Of a DNA stretch of 64,000 nt, positions 24,660 through 36,835 are shown piece by piece. The notes below the pieces were generated by a model. The model saw only the letters and a list, made by a program, of their open reading frames with translations, had not been told where the DNA came from and did not search any database. Each line of letters starts with the position of its first letter. Positions within the stretch are counted from its first letter, which is position 1. This DNA is from Eutrigla gurnardus (Eukaryota > Chordata > Actinopteri > Perciformes > Triglidae). Both the position numbers and the translations under genes were made by a program. The stretch covers positions 11,961,137-12,025,136 of the forward strand of contig OY741277.1 in the NCBI GenBank assembly GCA_963514095.1, read 5' to 3'.

Positions 24660-25100
24660 AATGCAGATGGATGTGCTGCAGCTGACTGACTCTAGATTGC
24701 GTCTGGGCTGGCAGCTCATTACAGTCAGTTTGACTCAAGTTTGGCTTATTTCTTTTCACCCTATTGTGACTCACTTTTAACTCCAGTTCTGGCTCTGGTA
24801 TGACTGATTTTGGTCTCGTTTGGCTTGTTGGCGCTCATTTGATTTCTTTTTGTTTGACTGGGTAGAGAAATTGAAGTCGACACAAGGTAAACACATCACG
24901 ATCATTTTGCAACAGAAAATGTGGCAGTTTGACTGAGGTTTGGTAGTTTGGCTCTAGTTTGACTCATCTGACTCCTCACTAGGTTGACTCATAATTAACT
25001 CCAGGAGCAGATTCAGTTTGTGCTACGACCAGTTTGGATGCAGATTGGGCTGAGTGAGTTGTATAGTTTTGGTCTAGTTTCACTCTAGTCTGTGTCTGTC
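24660..25100. repeat. degenerate GTTTGACTC/GTTTGGCTC-rich tract
   Basis: Short motifs such as TTTGACTCA, TTTGGCTC and TTTTGGTCT recur irregularly across about 440 bases, too diverged for a clean tandem array. Four of them are perfect TGACTCA heptamers (24731-24737, 24767-24773, 24960-24966, 24985-24991). The tract may be a worn minisatellite or an AP-1-binding regulatory element. Confidence 0.55.
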
Positions 25101-25861
25101 AGAGCAGGTCATGCTCATAAGCAGGAAGAGCAGTTGGGGGTTTTTGGGGGGCATTGTTGGGCTCCAATTCCCATCCGATCACTAGTTCCATCCCTAACCC
25201 CCCCTATTCCTTAAACCCAGCCAGAACAATAGAGGGGGTCCACGCTGTCTGTCCCTTCTCAAACCCCGCCTCTGATAAATAGGCTGACAAGGGATCCAGC
25301 CTGCCTGCTCTATTTGCGTGAGAAGGGTCTTTGGATAGAAAAGAGTCCACTGGGTCTCTGTGTGTGAAGGAAGTGGCAGGTGTTTGGGTCAATACTGTCA
25401 TGTTACATTTTGGTGACCGATCCATGCTAGTGGGATTACTGGATGGGTCGGGAGGAGAAGGGGGCGGTTCTCAGCCGTATAGTACACTACGTAGTACAAT
25501 ACACCCCAACAAAACATTTGAATGGAAACTGATTTTTTTTTTCATTGCGATCAGTGTGCACCTGTAAGTTTTACTTTCTAGCTAGTATGACTACTCTGCT
25601 ATTGTGTATTAAATACACATTCTTGACATCTTATCTCAGAGGTTTGAGTAATAAAGAAAAATACCCTATCACCATTTCCAGAACTATAATTGTGAATTTA
25701 TCTGTTGGCAACAAGTTTCGAAAAAAGTATACAGTATTTACTACTTTAAATAACAAGTAACTAATCAACATGGAGAGATACCTGCTGCTATCATCTAGAT
25801 CTGTTAAAGGGAACTGTCTACTCTCATGGGCCCGACCATCTTCAGCTTACTCCTGGGATAT

Positions 25862-25862
<1 letters not shown>

Positions 25863-25948
<86 letters not shown>
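25863..25948. repeat. (GT)43 microsatellite
   Basis: An uninterrupted GT array, facing a CA array complex that begins about 130 bases downstream. Confidence 0.95.
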
Positions 25949-25951
<3 letters not shown>

Positions 25952-26076
25952 CATGCCTCCCTCCCTCCCCCCTCCTTCTCAAACTCTGCCTGTTTTTCTC
26001 ACACCGCTCGTTAACCCCTCGGTGCTCCTGCCCATAGAGCCCCCACCTTCCTCCTCCTGCACCACAGCAGCCTCCT

Positions 26077-26100
26077 CACACACACACACACACACCGACT

Positions 26101-26176
<76 letters not shown>

Positions 26177-26180
26177 GACT

Positions 26181-26214
<34 letters not shown>
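26077..26214. repeat. (CA)n compound microsatellite
   Basis: Three CA arrays (26077-26096, 26104-26174, 26185-26214) are separated by CGACTCACA-type interruptions. They are complementary to the GT array at 25863-25948. Confidence 0.95.
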
Positions 26215-26216
<2 letters not shown>

Positions 26217-26509
26217 AATACACACATTGAGATCTGCTTTCACTGTGCAATGCACACTAAACTATCATTACATGATCTAAAGCACCTTGGAGTTCACAGA
26301 CAATAGATGTAAGCATAAACGCTGGTTTTAATCCTTCATCTTCAAACACTCAAACACATATTTAAACCTGGACCTTAATTGAACCCACCCATCTTTTAAA
26401 CCTAAACTCCTAGAGTTGAGATGTAAGGATGATCAAACATGTTTGGTAACGGGAGCTCGTTTCGCTTACAAGGATCGACGTTTAAGAACACTGAACAAGT
26501 CATTTAGGG

Positions 26510-27070
26510 GCCGTCCACATGGAAATGTTTTCTGTGTGTAAACGCAAAGTCTTGCGCATATGATGATGTCATCGCCCCCTGACTTCTTCCTCCACGATGT
26601 CTCATAATGACAACAATGGCGGCCTGCATGCTTGTGATTGTACTGCAGCAGATATTCTGGTCTTTTGTATGACGCTGTATTAGTAGATTATTGTTTTTTT
26701 ACGATGCTAACAAACAACCAGCATTTATGCTAGCTAACTTCCCATGAATGTACGCATTTATTTTTCTAATTAATCCATCACAACGTGTGACAACACCTCG
26801 TTAAGGTCCTTAGGATGACAGCTGTTGATGGTTATTGTTGGTTTTATTTATATGGACCAAATTATAATTTTATGTGTGTTTGTTCTCGGTGGTCGGGTGG
26901 ATAGTAGGCGTAGCTTTCTAGTCGAGCAACGTGTTTACTTCTCCAGGCTCCATCTTTTTTTCTCAGTTTTTGGTGTATTTTTTTAGCAGAAACAGCGCCA
27001 CATATAGGCCTGGAATATGTACTACAGGGTGCTGAGTAGTTTACAGTGGATTCATGTGGATGCAGATTTT
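26510..27070. mobile_element. probable decayed fish interspersed repeat
   Basis: GGGGCCGTCCACATGGAAA at the left side, a GACAACAATGGCGG segment and CATATAGGCCTGGA near the right side are features I associate with a non-coding fish repeat whose copies begin with a 'gggccgtccaca' motif. No terminal repeats or protein were seen, so class and borders are uncertain. Confidence 0.45.
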
Positions 27071-27109
27071 AGAAAGTTACAAGAATGCTTGATCAAAGAT
27101 AGGAGGCTG

Positions 27110-27400
27110 GATCACAGACTGAATGTAAGAAATGGACGTTGTCACCGTGAGGTCATCCATTGGTTGGATGACTACAGTCTTGAAACCAGGATTTCGTCAT
27201 TTTGGCCATCATTATCTAGTTTTTTTGGTTGTCGCCATCTTGTTTTTTTTTTCTGTAACTAAAAAGTGACACAGAGGGGGGAGCTATGTAAAACTGGTCA
27301 CTGATAGGACATCTTTTAGCAATCAGAGAAGGCGCCCCCTGCTGGGCTAGCCATTAGAAAGAATGACTTCACTTTTCAGATCCGGAGGCTGCCGCCCGGT
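27110..27400 (+). mobile_element. teleost interspersed repeat fragment
   Basis: AAATGGACGTTGTCACCGTG, then GTCATCCATTGGTTGGATG, CATTTTGGCCATC and GTCGCCATCTTG follow the order of a repeat I recognise as common in fish genomes. It has no coding capacity. The same family appears to be represented by a longer copy at about 52.06-52.60 kb. Confidence 0.65.
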
Positions 27401-27823
27401 TAACATCCAAGCAAATGGCTGCAAAACCAGTTGCCTCCTACGCATTCCCTCACATTGACATCCAAGTCATGGAGAGGCAGTATGGGCCCGAGAAACACGG
27501 AGCAAAAACATGCAGAGGTGAAAGGATGGCTTACTTGTTGTAGAAAGCAAAAAGCAAAAGAAAGAAAGCCAAAAAAGTCCTCTCTCTCTCTTTTCACTCC
27601 ATGCCCAACTCCAAACTCTCCCTGTCTTCTCCCTCCTCTTCCTCTGCGCTCCTCCGTCCGTCTGCAGCCCCCTGACAACCTCTGCAACTGAACCTGAATC
27701 AGTCTCTCTGAAGTGTAATTAGACCGCTGACCTCAAAGCTGGCCACCAGTCTTTCAGACTGTCACACTTTCTGATATAACCGTTTTATTTTGCTGCGGCA
27801 AGATGCCCCCGGTGGTTAGTGAG

Positions 27824-27826
<3 letters not shown>

Positions 27827-27911
<85 letters not shown>

Positions 27912-27914
27912 CAC
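27827..27914. repeat. (CA)n microsatellite
   Basis: A CA array of about 33 units, interrupted once by ATAT and then continued. Confidence 0.95.
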
Positions 27915-28429
27915 CATTTCAGCCAATTTTAAACCTTAAAGGGCATCACTTCACGAGAGACCCAAGAACACTGAGACCAAAATTACCTACAAACACATTT
28001 TAAAAAACCTGAAATCCCCCTTCAGAGCTTCAGAGTTCCTCTAGCATGATCACAAATGCTATGCAACATATTCTACACGTGTTAGCACCGCGCTGCCAGG
28101 AAAGGACGTTTTGGTGTCTTTCATTTTGTTACTTAATATCTAAATTGACCATCAGTGTGTGCGTTTGGTAACAAAAGTCCATGATGAGGTGTTACATTAG
28201 TTTCATTGCACTTCTGTTTTCCTTTCTTTGACTGTATGACTGTATGAAAATGCAGAATTGTCTACTCATTTACATGGTTACGTGTTTCTGTTACTTGCAG
28301 TGTTCCTTATTTTAAAACTCGTCTTTACCTTGAGGCAGAAATTTGAAAAACACATCCAGTAAGAGTCGTCAACAGGAGATATGAGAAAATAACAGGGAAA
28401 CATATCTGCCTTTGACTCTTCCTTGCCGC

Positions 28430-28432
<3 letters not shown>

Positions 28433-28492
<60 letters not shown>
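28433..28492. repeat. (CA)30 microsatellite
   Basis: A pure CA array. A complementary GT array follows at 28781-28831. Confidence 0.95.
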
Positions 28493-28494
<2 letters not shown>

Positions 28495-28778
28495 ATGGGA
28501 GGGTTTCCACAGAAATCTCCTGATGGCTCTACTACAGAGAGAATGTGTGGGATCCAACAGGCAGTTGTTGCGATGTGGTTCACACATTGCTCTTAAGTAC
28601 AAACACACATACACCAAAAAAGAAATCCAAACAAACACATACACATTATAGAGGAGCATAAATCCAAGTAACCCATGGGTAAAATCTCCTTTGGGTCAAA
28701 TCCAATTGAATCCCCTGGAAAAAAGTGTTATTGAGCACTAGATTGAGTATTGAACCTCCTCTGTGTATGCATATGTGT

Positions 28779-28780
<2 letters not shown>

Positions 28781-28831
<51 letters not shown>
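28781..28831. repeat. (GT)n microsatellite
   Basis: A GT array of about 25 units, about 290 bases from the CA array at 28433-28492. Confidence 0.95.
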
Positions 28832-28832
<1 letters not shown>

Positions 28833-29194
28833 TATGATGGAAAATAAAAAGTGATTCACTATAAATTACCTTTTGGCTACCATGTATAGACTCCTAAAAT
28901 TGTTTTCGGACATTCATGGAAACAGGAACATTATTAAACCATAGCAACTAAAGAGTTACTGTTGGGCTCCAAACCTAACTGAGCTGAATCACCGCTGATA
29001 CACTATTAAGTCTTAATAATAACTACACTATTAATCACTATACATTAATATCACAATGTCAAAATACCAGATTATTTCTTCCTATATTGATGGTATAAAT
29101 ACATTACAGACAAAACTAGTAGAATGACTCGCCTTTTGTTGTTCATTGTTCATTGTTCATCATTACAGACCCTATAAGCCACAGAGGTGAGAGG

Positions 29195-29345
29195 AAGGTA
29201 ACAGGGAGAACTGGAGTTTATGAGTGCTGAGTTCAGTCACATTACGCTAGCTCTTACCCGCTTCCAGATTTTATGCTAAGCTAGCAGGCTGCTAGCAGCT
29301 TGATATTTGAATAATGAACTCTTCAATTGAAAGAAATAAACAACA
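29195..29345 (-). mobile_element. teleost interspersed repeat fragment, reverse orientation
   Basis: CTTCCAGATTTTATGCTAAG followed by CTAGCAGGCTGCTAGCAGC and TTGATATTTG is the reverse complement of the repeat core seen at about 4.15 kb, with moderate divergence. Confidence 0.65.
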
Positions 29346-29759
29346 TTGTTTTACCATCCACTGTAATAAGGCGCCTTTGAATCCACAATGATGTCCTACA
29401 GCCGTACTCCGAGTCCCCGTGGGATTATTATAGGAATATGTAAGTGATGCAACTGGAAATAAGAAGAAATACCACAAAGTTCAAGTTCACCACAAAATCA
29501 TTATTGAACATCAGAAGTCTCTAAAGGAATATTCCAGGAGCGCTTTTGTTTGTGTGTGTGTTTGTGCAAAAACATCTGCCCAGGATTTCATAACTAGAAA
29601 TAATTAAAAGGAAAAAAAAAGTAAGCACCACACAGGAACTGGGCCTGCTAGATGAGAATAACAAACGTTGTTAGTCTTTTAGACAGGACGCAGAGTTTTT
29701 CTAGAGAGCGCGCCGAAGCTACATGACACATTTCTTTCATATGCAGGCTGACAGGCATT

Positions 29760-29762
<3 letters not shown>

Positions 29763-29799
<37 letters not shown>

Positions 29800-29982
29800 T
29801 GTGGCTATGAGGTTGTGATGGATGGCTGTATAAAAAGAGCTGGAGATCCCATCTGGGTCACGTCTTATCAGGCTGCCTGATTCACATTGATGAAATCATG
29901 CCGGCTTGTTAACCCACCCAGTGGAAAAACTCTAAACTAATACTGAGGAAAACAAGGCAGCATCTGAAGAGAGAGGGAGGGG

Positions 29983-30021
<39 letters not shown>
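29763..30021. repeat. two (GA)n microsatellites
   Basis: GA arrays at 29763-29795 and about 29985-30021, both in the same orientation, with a shorter one at 30190-30200. Confidence 0.9.
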
Positions 30022-30023
<2 letters not shown>

Positions 30024-30589
30024 GCATGTCAAGGAGAGTAGAAAAGGCAGAGCAAATAATGAGAGGGAGGGCAGCGGGGGGAAGATAAGTGGTAAATAGT
30101 GATGTAAAGTCACGGCAGGAGATAGATTGGGATAATAAGAGCTGACTGAGAGGGAGATGTGAGAGATCGAGGCAGACCGAGAGCAAGAGAGAGAGAGAAA
30201 AGCAGGCCGTGGGCTGCACGCTGCAGGAAATGTCCATCACACGGGAGTACTCGGACTCCTTTTTGAGGGACTATTGATTGCCACTGTCTGATGAGAAGAT
30301 GGGCACGGGATGACAAATGTGTCTTTCTGGTTATTAGCTCAGCCTGGTGTTTTCTCACTCAGAGTTTCTTTAGGGAAGCGTGATTGAATCACTCAGTAGC
30401 AGACTACACAACTTGTTATGACAGATATTCTTTGCAGTGTAACCACAGCACAGGAAGTTGGCCAGGATCCACTTTCTCAACATTCATCCAATAGTCCTAC
30501 AGAGACAATCTGCTCATATAGTTACACTCTAACCCCCACCCCCGACCCCCCCAAAATAGCCCACGCCGTACCGTGAAACAGTATGCACG

Positions 30590-30630
<41 letters not shown>
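30590..30630. repeat. (GT)n microsatellite
   Basis: A pure GT array of about 20 units, followed by imperfect GT-rich DNA. Confidence 0.9.
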
Positions 30631-30632
<2 letters not shown>

Positions 30633-32213
30633 CATCAGGTTTGTGTGTAGGTGTGTTTGTGCAGCGGTGGGTGGCTGTGTGTGGGAACCGGTGAGTTCTC
30701 AAGAAGATTTGACAGACTTTTTCCTCTGTTTTTACAGATGTTTCGTTTTTTAAGAAACATTACAAATCAAAGAGATCTCACACTAACAACCTCGGCCGTT
30801 CCGTTCTCCGTGCCCAAGTAGCAGTAAAAGAAAATCACCCTCATGCCTCCAGAGGGTTTGCCTGGAAATGCCAATATCATGAAAGCAGCTACTAGAAATG
30901 GCATCGGCTGCGGTGTGAAAATGTTTCCTCGCAAAACACCAAAAAAAAGAGTTAAAAATAGGGAAAATTGTAATCGTGTAATATCGGTATTCTAATAGCA
31001 AATAAAGGGAGGAAAAAGACAATGTGAAGCTGAATCTGTTTCACTTTCCCTTCCGATGCAGGTGGGGTTAAGGAAACCAGATCACGGCATCTTGTCAGTA
31101 AACAAGCAGCATTCCTCAACCGCGCCTGTTTGCAATAAACTCGCCAGCACAACCCAATCTGCACCAGTTACTGTGTTTAGACAGTAGTGGGTTTACCAGA
31201 TCGACATCTGGAAGCGTGCAGCAACTACGCTGGCATGAATGTCAGGCTGACAACCTGCCTGGTAATGGGCCACATAATGTCAGTGGGATATTAATGGCAA
31301 CAAATTGCTGTCAAGTGAAAGCTGTGCTTGGAAAGTTAATTTTTCCAAGTTGTTTTTTTTTTAATGAAGGAAACTGTCCGGTTCGGTCAGGGTTTGAAAA
31401 ACACTACAGTAACGTACATTTATGATAGTTCTTATTCATTCTTATCCATGTTCGTTACTATTATACAGCACTGATCAATTATTAAAGGTCATTCTGGGAC
31501 TGACCTGGATTTTGAGGACAAACTGTAGCGTACAAGGCTGTTTGGCAGCCGTGTCCCCATTCAGCACAGAGATATCACCTGGCAGGAGGTGCATGCCTGG
31601 ATTTGAATACAGTTTGTATCTATACGACACAAAGATGTCCTCCCGGGACATAGTGTCGTGTTATGTTTATGATCATAAATCAGCTATCCTAACCCCGTAA
31701 CCCTAAAAGACATGTATTGGGCTTTCACTAAAGTAGCAACAGTTGTCACAGTATCAGCAGAAATACAAGCAATACCATATATAAGAGGCTTTTTTCAAAA
31801 AATGTGCAAAAGCGTCACAGTATATCAGCTCCGCTCTGCAGCACTCCACTTAATGCCGAACCACTAATTCAGAGGAGCAACTGAGGGTAACGCAGGAGAA
31901 AGCAAATGTTGCATTAAGCAGTGGTGTTTGCGCAGCTCCCCCCCCCCCCCGGAGAGATCCGACGCTTCCAACGGGAGTTACCTGCATCAGCCAAGCAGCA
32001 AAACAGCCATTAAGCCAGCCAACCAGCCCGTCGGCCTCTCCTCAAAAAACGACAGGCCTGTTACACAAGAAGTAAGCGACAGAGGATTACGCACGCTGTC
32101 AGTCTCTCCACATCGCACCAGTGGACCGGCTTTACACAACACGCTGTGTCAGGGCCGGGACTCAAAGATTTGCAGGATGGGTTACTAAAAATGGAGACAA
32201 CTCACTCCTCGAG

Positions 32214-32244
<31 letters not shown>

Positions 32245-35200
32245 GGGAGTGCTCTGGTTAACTTGCATGCATTTGTATGGACCTAAGATAAGCAAATCGC
32301 AGGGTGTGCTGACAGAGACGTTGACAGTAATTGATATTGTGGTGACAAGAAATATGCTTTGAGACGTACAGTTAGTGCATATGAAAGGAGCAGAAGAGGC
32401 TCCGCTGTAAACACTAAATCAAGGAGCAATTATGAGCTGAACTTATGTCGTTCTGTATACACGGGAGATTGATTGTCACAAGATGACAGTTATCCTTTAA
32501 TGCAGGTCAGGCTGTAATATATCTGATATTGTTGGTACGATGCAGCTCGATTAATTACTAATTATTGTTAAAAAAACACACACTTGTTGAACTGATTCTA
32601 ATGAGATATTGAATTTAAATGCTTATTGTGTATAAAATGGTTTTTAAATACTGAAATTTGACAAAAGATTCTCTGCTGCGTCCTCAAAGCGGCCCTCAAA
32701 AACTCCCTATGCGTACAAGTATAGCACACAAACCTCTAGCTCTGATCTATCTGGGACAATGATGCCTGTGGAGCCGGCTGTCCAGGTATTTAAATCGAAG
32801 CTTGTGGGACTCCAGACTCAAACCTAGCTTTTAAAATCAATATTGATTTGCGAGAAGTCACATCAGAATATGTGCAACAAACTCCTGCAACCTTAAATTA
32901 AGATGGCTCCCAATTTGGTTTAGTGCAAACATTAACTGCCTTAAAAATGCAGATATGTTGTTTTTTTTTCACGTTCCCATAGTCAGCACTTTTTCCCGGA
33001 TGAGCAGTCACGGCCGTGTTATGGCTGTCGCCCACCCGTCTGTTTGAGACTAGGAGTAGATTAAGACTCCTCAAATGGGTCAGAGATTTCTATGCAATTT
33101 ATCAGGCTTTGTTTTCTTCTAGGGAAGACAGGCTTCTGTGACAATTGTCAAGACTATTAATTGGGTGATTTTGCGGAGGTGGTCAACTATAATCTGATGG
33201 GATTAGCGGCTATGCTCTTTAAATAGAGTTCTACGGCCAGGGATTAGATGATCACAGCCAGTCGCCCTCAAGAGCAACAGATTTTCATCTCTATGGTTTT
33301 AGTCTCAGGGGGGGGGAAACACATAGAAACTGGATTACACAGTATGTTCTGGTGATGTAATGTATGTAGATCCATGTGTGTGTGTGTGTGACTCAAAACA
33401 TCATGGCATATTGAAATCAAAGACTTAAGTGTGTGAATGTGTTTGAGATGTGTTTAGCTGGGATGGTGTGATTGGGGGCTGGGGGTTGAAGGGGGGGGGG
33501 CACTACCAGGGGCCCCTACCTTCCTCCCCTCAACTATCCTCCTCACATCTGGATACAATGTGGGAACAAGGCACTGAGGCCAGGGGGATAGCTGAAGGGA
33601 GGGTGTGAGTGTGCTGAGGGATTCTTTACAAAACATCAAGAGCCAATGGAAAAAGGTGGTGCTGCTGCTGCTGGTGGTGGATGTGGGGCGGTTGGGCTGT
33701 GTGTGTTGTGGTGGTGGTGGGAAGGTGGGGGGGTGGATGGTGGACTAAAAAGCTCCCTGTCTTTGGTCTCTTCTTCCCTGTGTAGTTTGACTGCAAGGCC
33801 TCGAGCAACAGACAGATAGAGAGGCAGCTGGGAACTGAGGTAGGAAGCAAACACAATGTGGGAGCACAAATACAGACGTGGTAACGGAGAGGGAAGAAAA
33901 AAAAACCTGATGTTTTTGTTCTTAACAGGGTAAATACACCAGCAGCCACTGCAGGTTTACATTGCAATAGATACACACTAAATACAGTTACTGAGCATTC
34001 ACATCAGCCAGAGTCAGGGATTATGCAAATCCCATTTAATACATGTTTCACAGCCATATCGTCCAGGTATGATGGGAAACCAGTCAACCCAGATGGCCTA
34101 GAAGTATTTGTTAGCATATCCAATTTTTGGGATATATCGTGATATGATTAATTACGTTAATGCACCTGGACCCAGAGAAGCAGCTAAAACATGGCTGGAT
34201 TAACCAATGAAAATGGGCAATTTGTCTTAATTAATTTTTTTCAGAGAAATTGACACTTGCCCTGCCATTATGATACACCGAGCTTCCTAGCTTCTGTAGT
34301 GAGAGCTATCACGGCAATCCCACTTTGATTTCCGAGGCGTATAACACCCCCCTAGACAGCCTGCAATCTGACAAAAAACATTTTATGACAAACTATCTAT
34401 CAGAATTTGTGCAACTCTCTCCGGAGCGATACAAATGGCTTTATGCAGTTTTCTTTTTGTACACCAGCACTCCAGACTTTAATGTGCAAAATGGTCACAC
34501 TTTCCCTTTAATAACATGTAATACATCCGTCCTGTCAAGAAGAATTCCATCTGGTGAAAAGCCAAAATAATCTCTCCAATCTGATTTTTCCAAACGACGG
34601 TCTCGCTTGAAAGAGCATAATGTAATCTATATCACTCACAGTCATAACAGCACTTAAGTAAGTGATCGAGAGGAGGGTATTTGTGCTATTTCGGTCTGTA
34701 GCGGGCATGCTTTGTAAAGAAAAACTGCATACATATCATAAATATGATTGAGGAATGAAAAACGAAGACGAGCTGCCTTTTTTTTTTTGCCTATTTTTAT
34801 TCGCTGAATAGAAAACCCCTCAGAATAGATGATAGATGCACATGCTGCAGCCCGTGCTTGGATCCAGCTTACACTCATCTCGCCTGCATGCGCGGAGCTG
34901 AACTGTATCTCTGATCCACATGTGGATTTGGCTGAGCTCATTAGCCCCTGGGAGACCCGCCTTCTCCTCCTCACCTCTGTCCTCAGTGACCCTGAAGCCT
35001 GCTTGACCCCGCCAGAGCGCCGCTATTACTTCCTACACCCTGTTCCCTATCGCCTGCCCAATCCCTTCTCTGCAAAGTAGCCCATTAAAAATGAAAATGA
35101 AAGGGAGTAAAACTACCGTATTATCACACGATCACATCCTGCCCAAATCTGGCTTTTCTGGCTCTTCCAATTGGCTGAAAATGAAGCTTTTACAACTGCA

Positions 35201-36556
35201 CAAATATGGTCTCGTTAGTATTATTTATTCCTTTGACTCATTTTGGGACAGCCAACAGTTTCTGGCAGTGGGGGAGAAGTCAAACCGCCTGCTCTATTTC
35301 CATATGAGTGGGTCTGCCCTACCTCTTTTCCCACAGCAAAAAGGCATCACAATAGTGACATGCAGGCACGTCAATGACAGCGTTTTACACTGCTGCTCCT
35401 TTTAGAAAAAGCACCGTCATCGCTTTTACGCATTACTCTTTGGGAGTATGAATATATATTTTATGTTGCAACATGTAATGTTTTTTCTTCTTCCTGTATA
35501 ATGATCAGAAATGCGATTTTGACAGCATCAAGTCAGAACTACCGTCCATCTGTGCCACACACACACACACACACTGAAAGTGCATCGCGGCAAGGTTAGG
35601 CTGACATCAGCGCCTAACGATCAGTTCCTCTGTGGGCTGAATGATTAGCTGCAGTAGCCTGGAGACTTTTCCAGCTTGTTTCCCTAAGTTGGTCAGACAT
35701 GCAACATCACTGGCCTTCAATCTGCACTAACTACGTTCACTTGCTTCCATTCGCTCCGACTCCAAAATGAGAGAATACTTTTTACTGACTAATAGATGAT
35801 CCTAACGATGTAGAGAATGTGGGGCAATTGGGATGGAGACTTTTAAGTTTGTTGTATTTAAAGTTGCTTTCATTCCTTGAGGTAGATTGTGTGTGTGTGT
35901 GATTTGTGTATTGTGTAGTAGTTACACATATGCATCAAAGTGAAACTTAAGGGAGAATGACAGGTTGCAAATATCTTGAAATATCCCTGTTTATTTATTG
36001 TTTTCATTCCCATTTAGAGTGTGTTTATTAACTGGAACCGAGTGGTGAATGCTAAAAAAAAGGAGCCTCTCTGCTTAGGAAACAGTTCACCCAACCCCCA
36101 CCCACCCTTAATGCCCTCTGGGCTGCTGTGAGTTTGGATTAAGTTTGGGTGCCATGTCCCCTCCCTACCGAGCCCGGCCGTCACCCCTGCAAAACATACA
36201 TAGGGAGTTTTTTTGTGTCACCGAGGCGCCCATCAGATGTGAAGAAGGCCATTCGCGAGGCCAGAGAGATAAACAGACGAGACAGACAGACAGAAAGAAA
36301 AAAGCCTGTTTTACAAACAAGGAATCTACTAGTAGTGACGCACTTTGTAAGATTTATCACAATCAGGCTCAAACTAATCTATTAAATGTCCGATTCATGG
36401 CTCATCAATCAGAGCGTTGGTATCATCCTAGTTAGGGGAATGATGTATCGTTAGATTACCATTTTCTGGATTAAAGGGTGAATTAATGTTTCTGTAGCAG
36501 CCATGGCGGTTTGTTTTTAAATTCCCATTTTAATGCTATCTAATTAAGGTACGAGT

Positions 36557-36680
<124 letters not shown>

Positions 36681-36756
36681 AAAGCAGTGGATCAATAATG
36701 GTAGTCTACTATGGTGACATCTGGGCTGGACAAAGAGTGCAGTTCCTTCCCCCGGC

Positions 36757-36759
<3 letters not shown>

Positions 36760-36795
<36 letters not shown>

Positions 36796-36835
36796 TCTCT
36801 CTCTCTCTCTCCCCCTCCCTCCCTCCCTCCCTCTC
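36760..36835. repeat. (CT)n and CCCT-rich microsatellite
   Basis: CT arrays pass into CCCTCCCT repeats, forming a strand-asymmetric pyrimidine tract of about 75 bases. Confidence 0.9.

Noticed and set aside
25770..26306. Open frames made of VCVCV or THTHT repeats over GT/CA arrays (also at 28278-28651, 43380-43933, 49295-49835, 54696-54971 and elsewhere)
   Set aside because: Dinucleotide arrays have no stop codons in these frames; the peptides are microsatellite artefacts.
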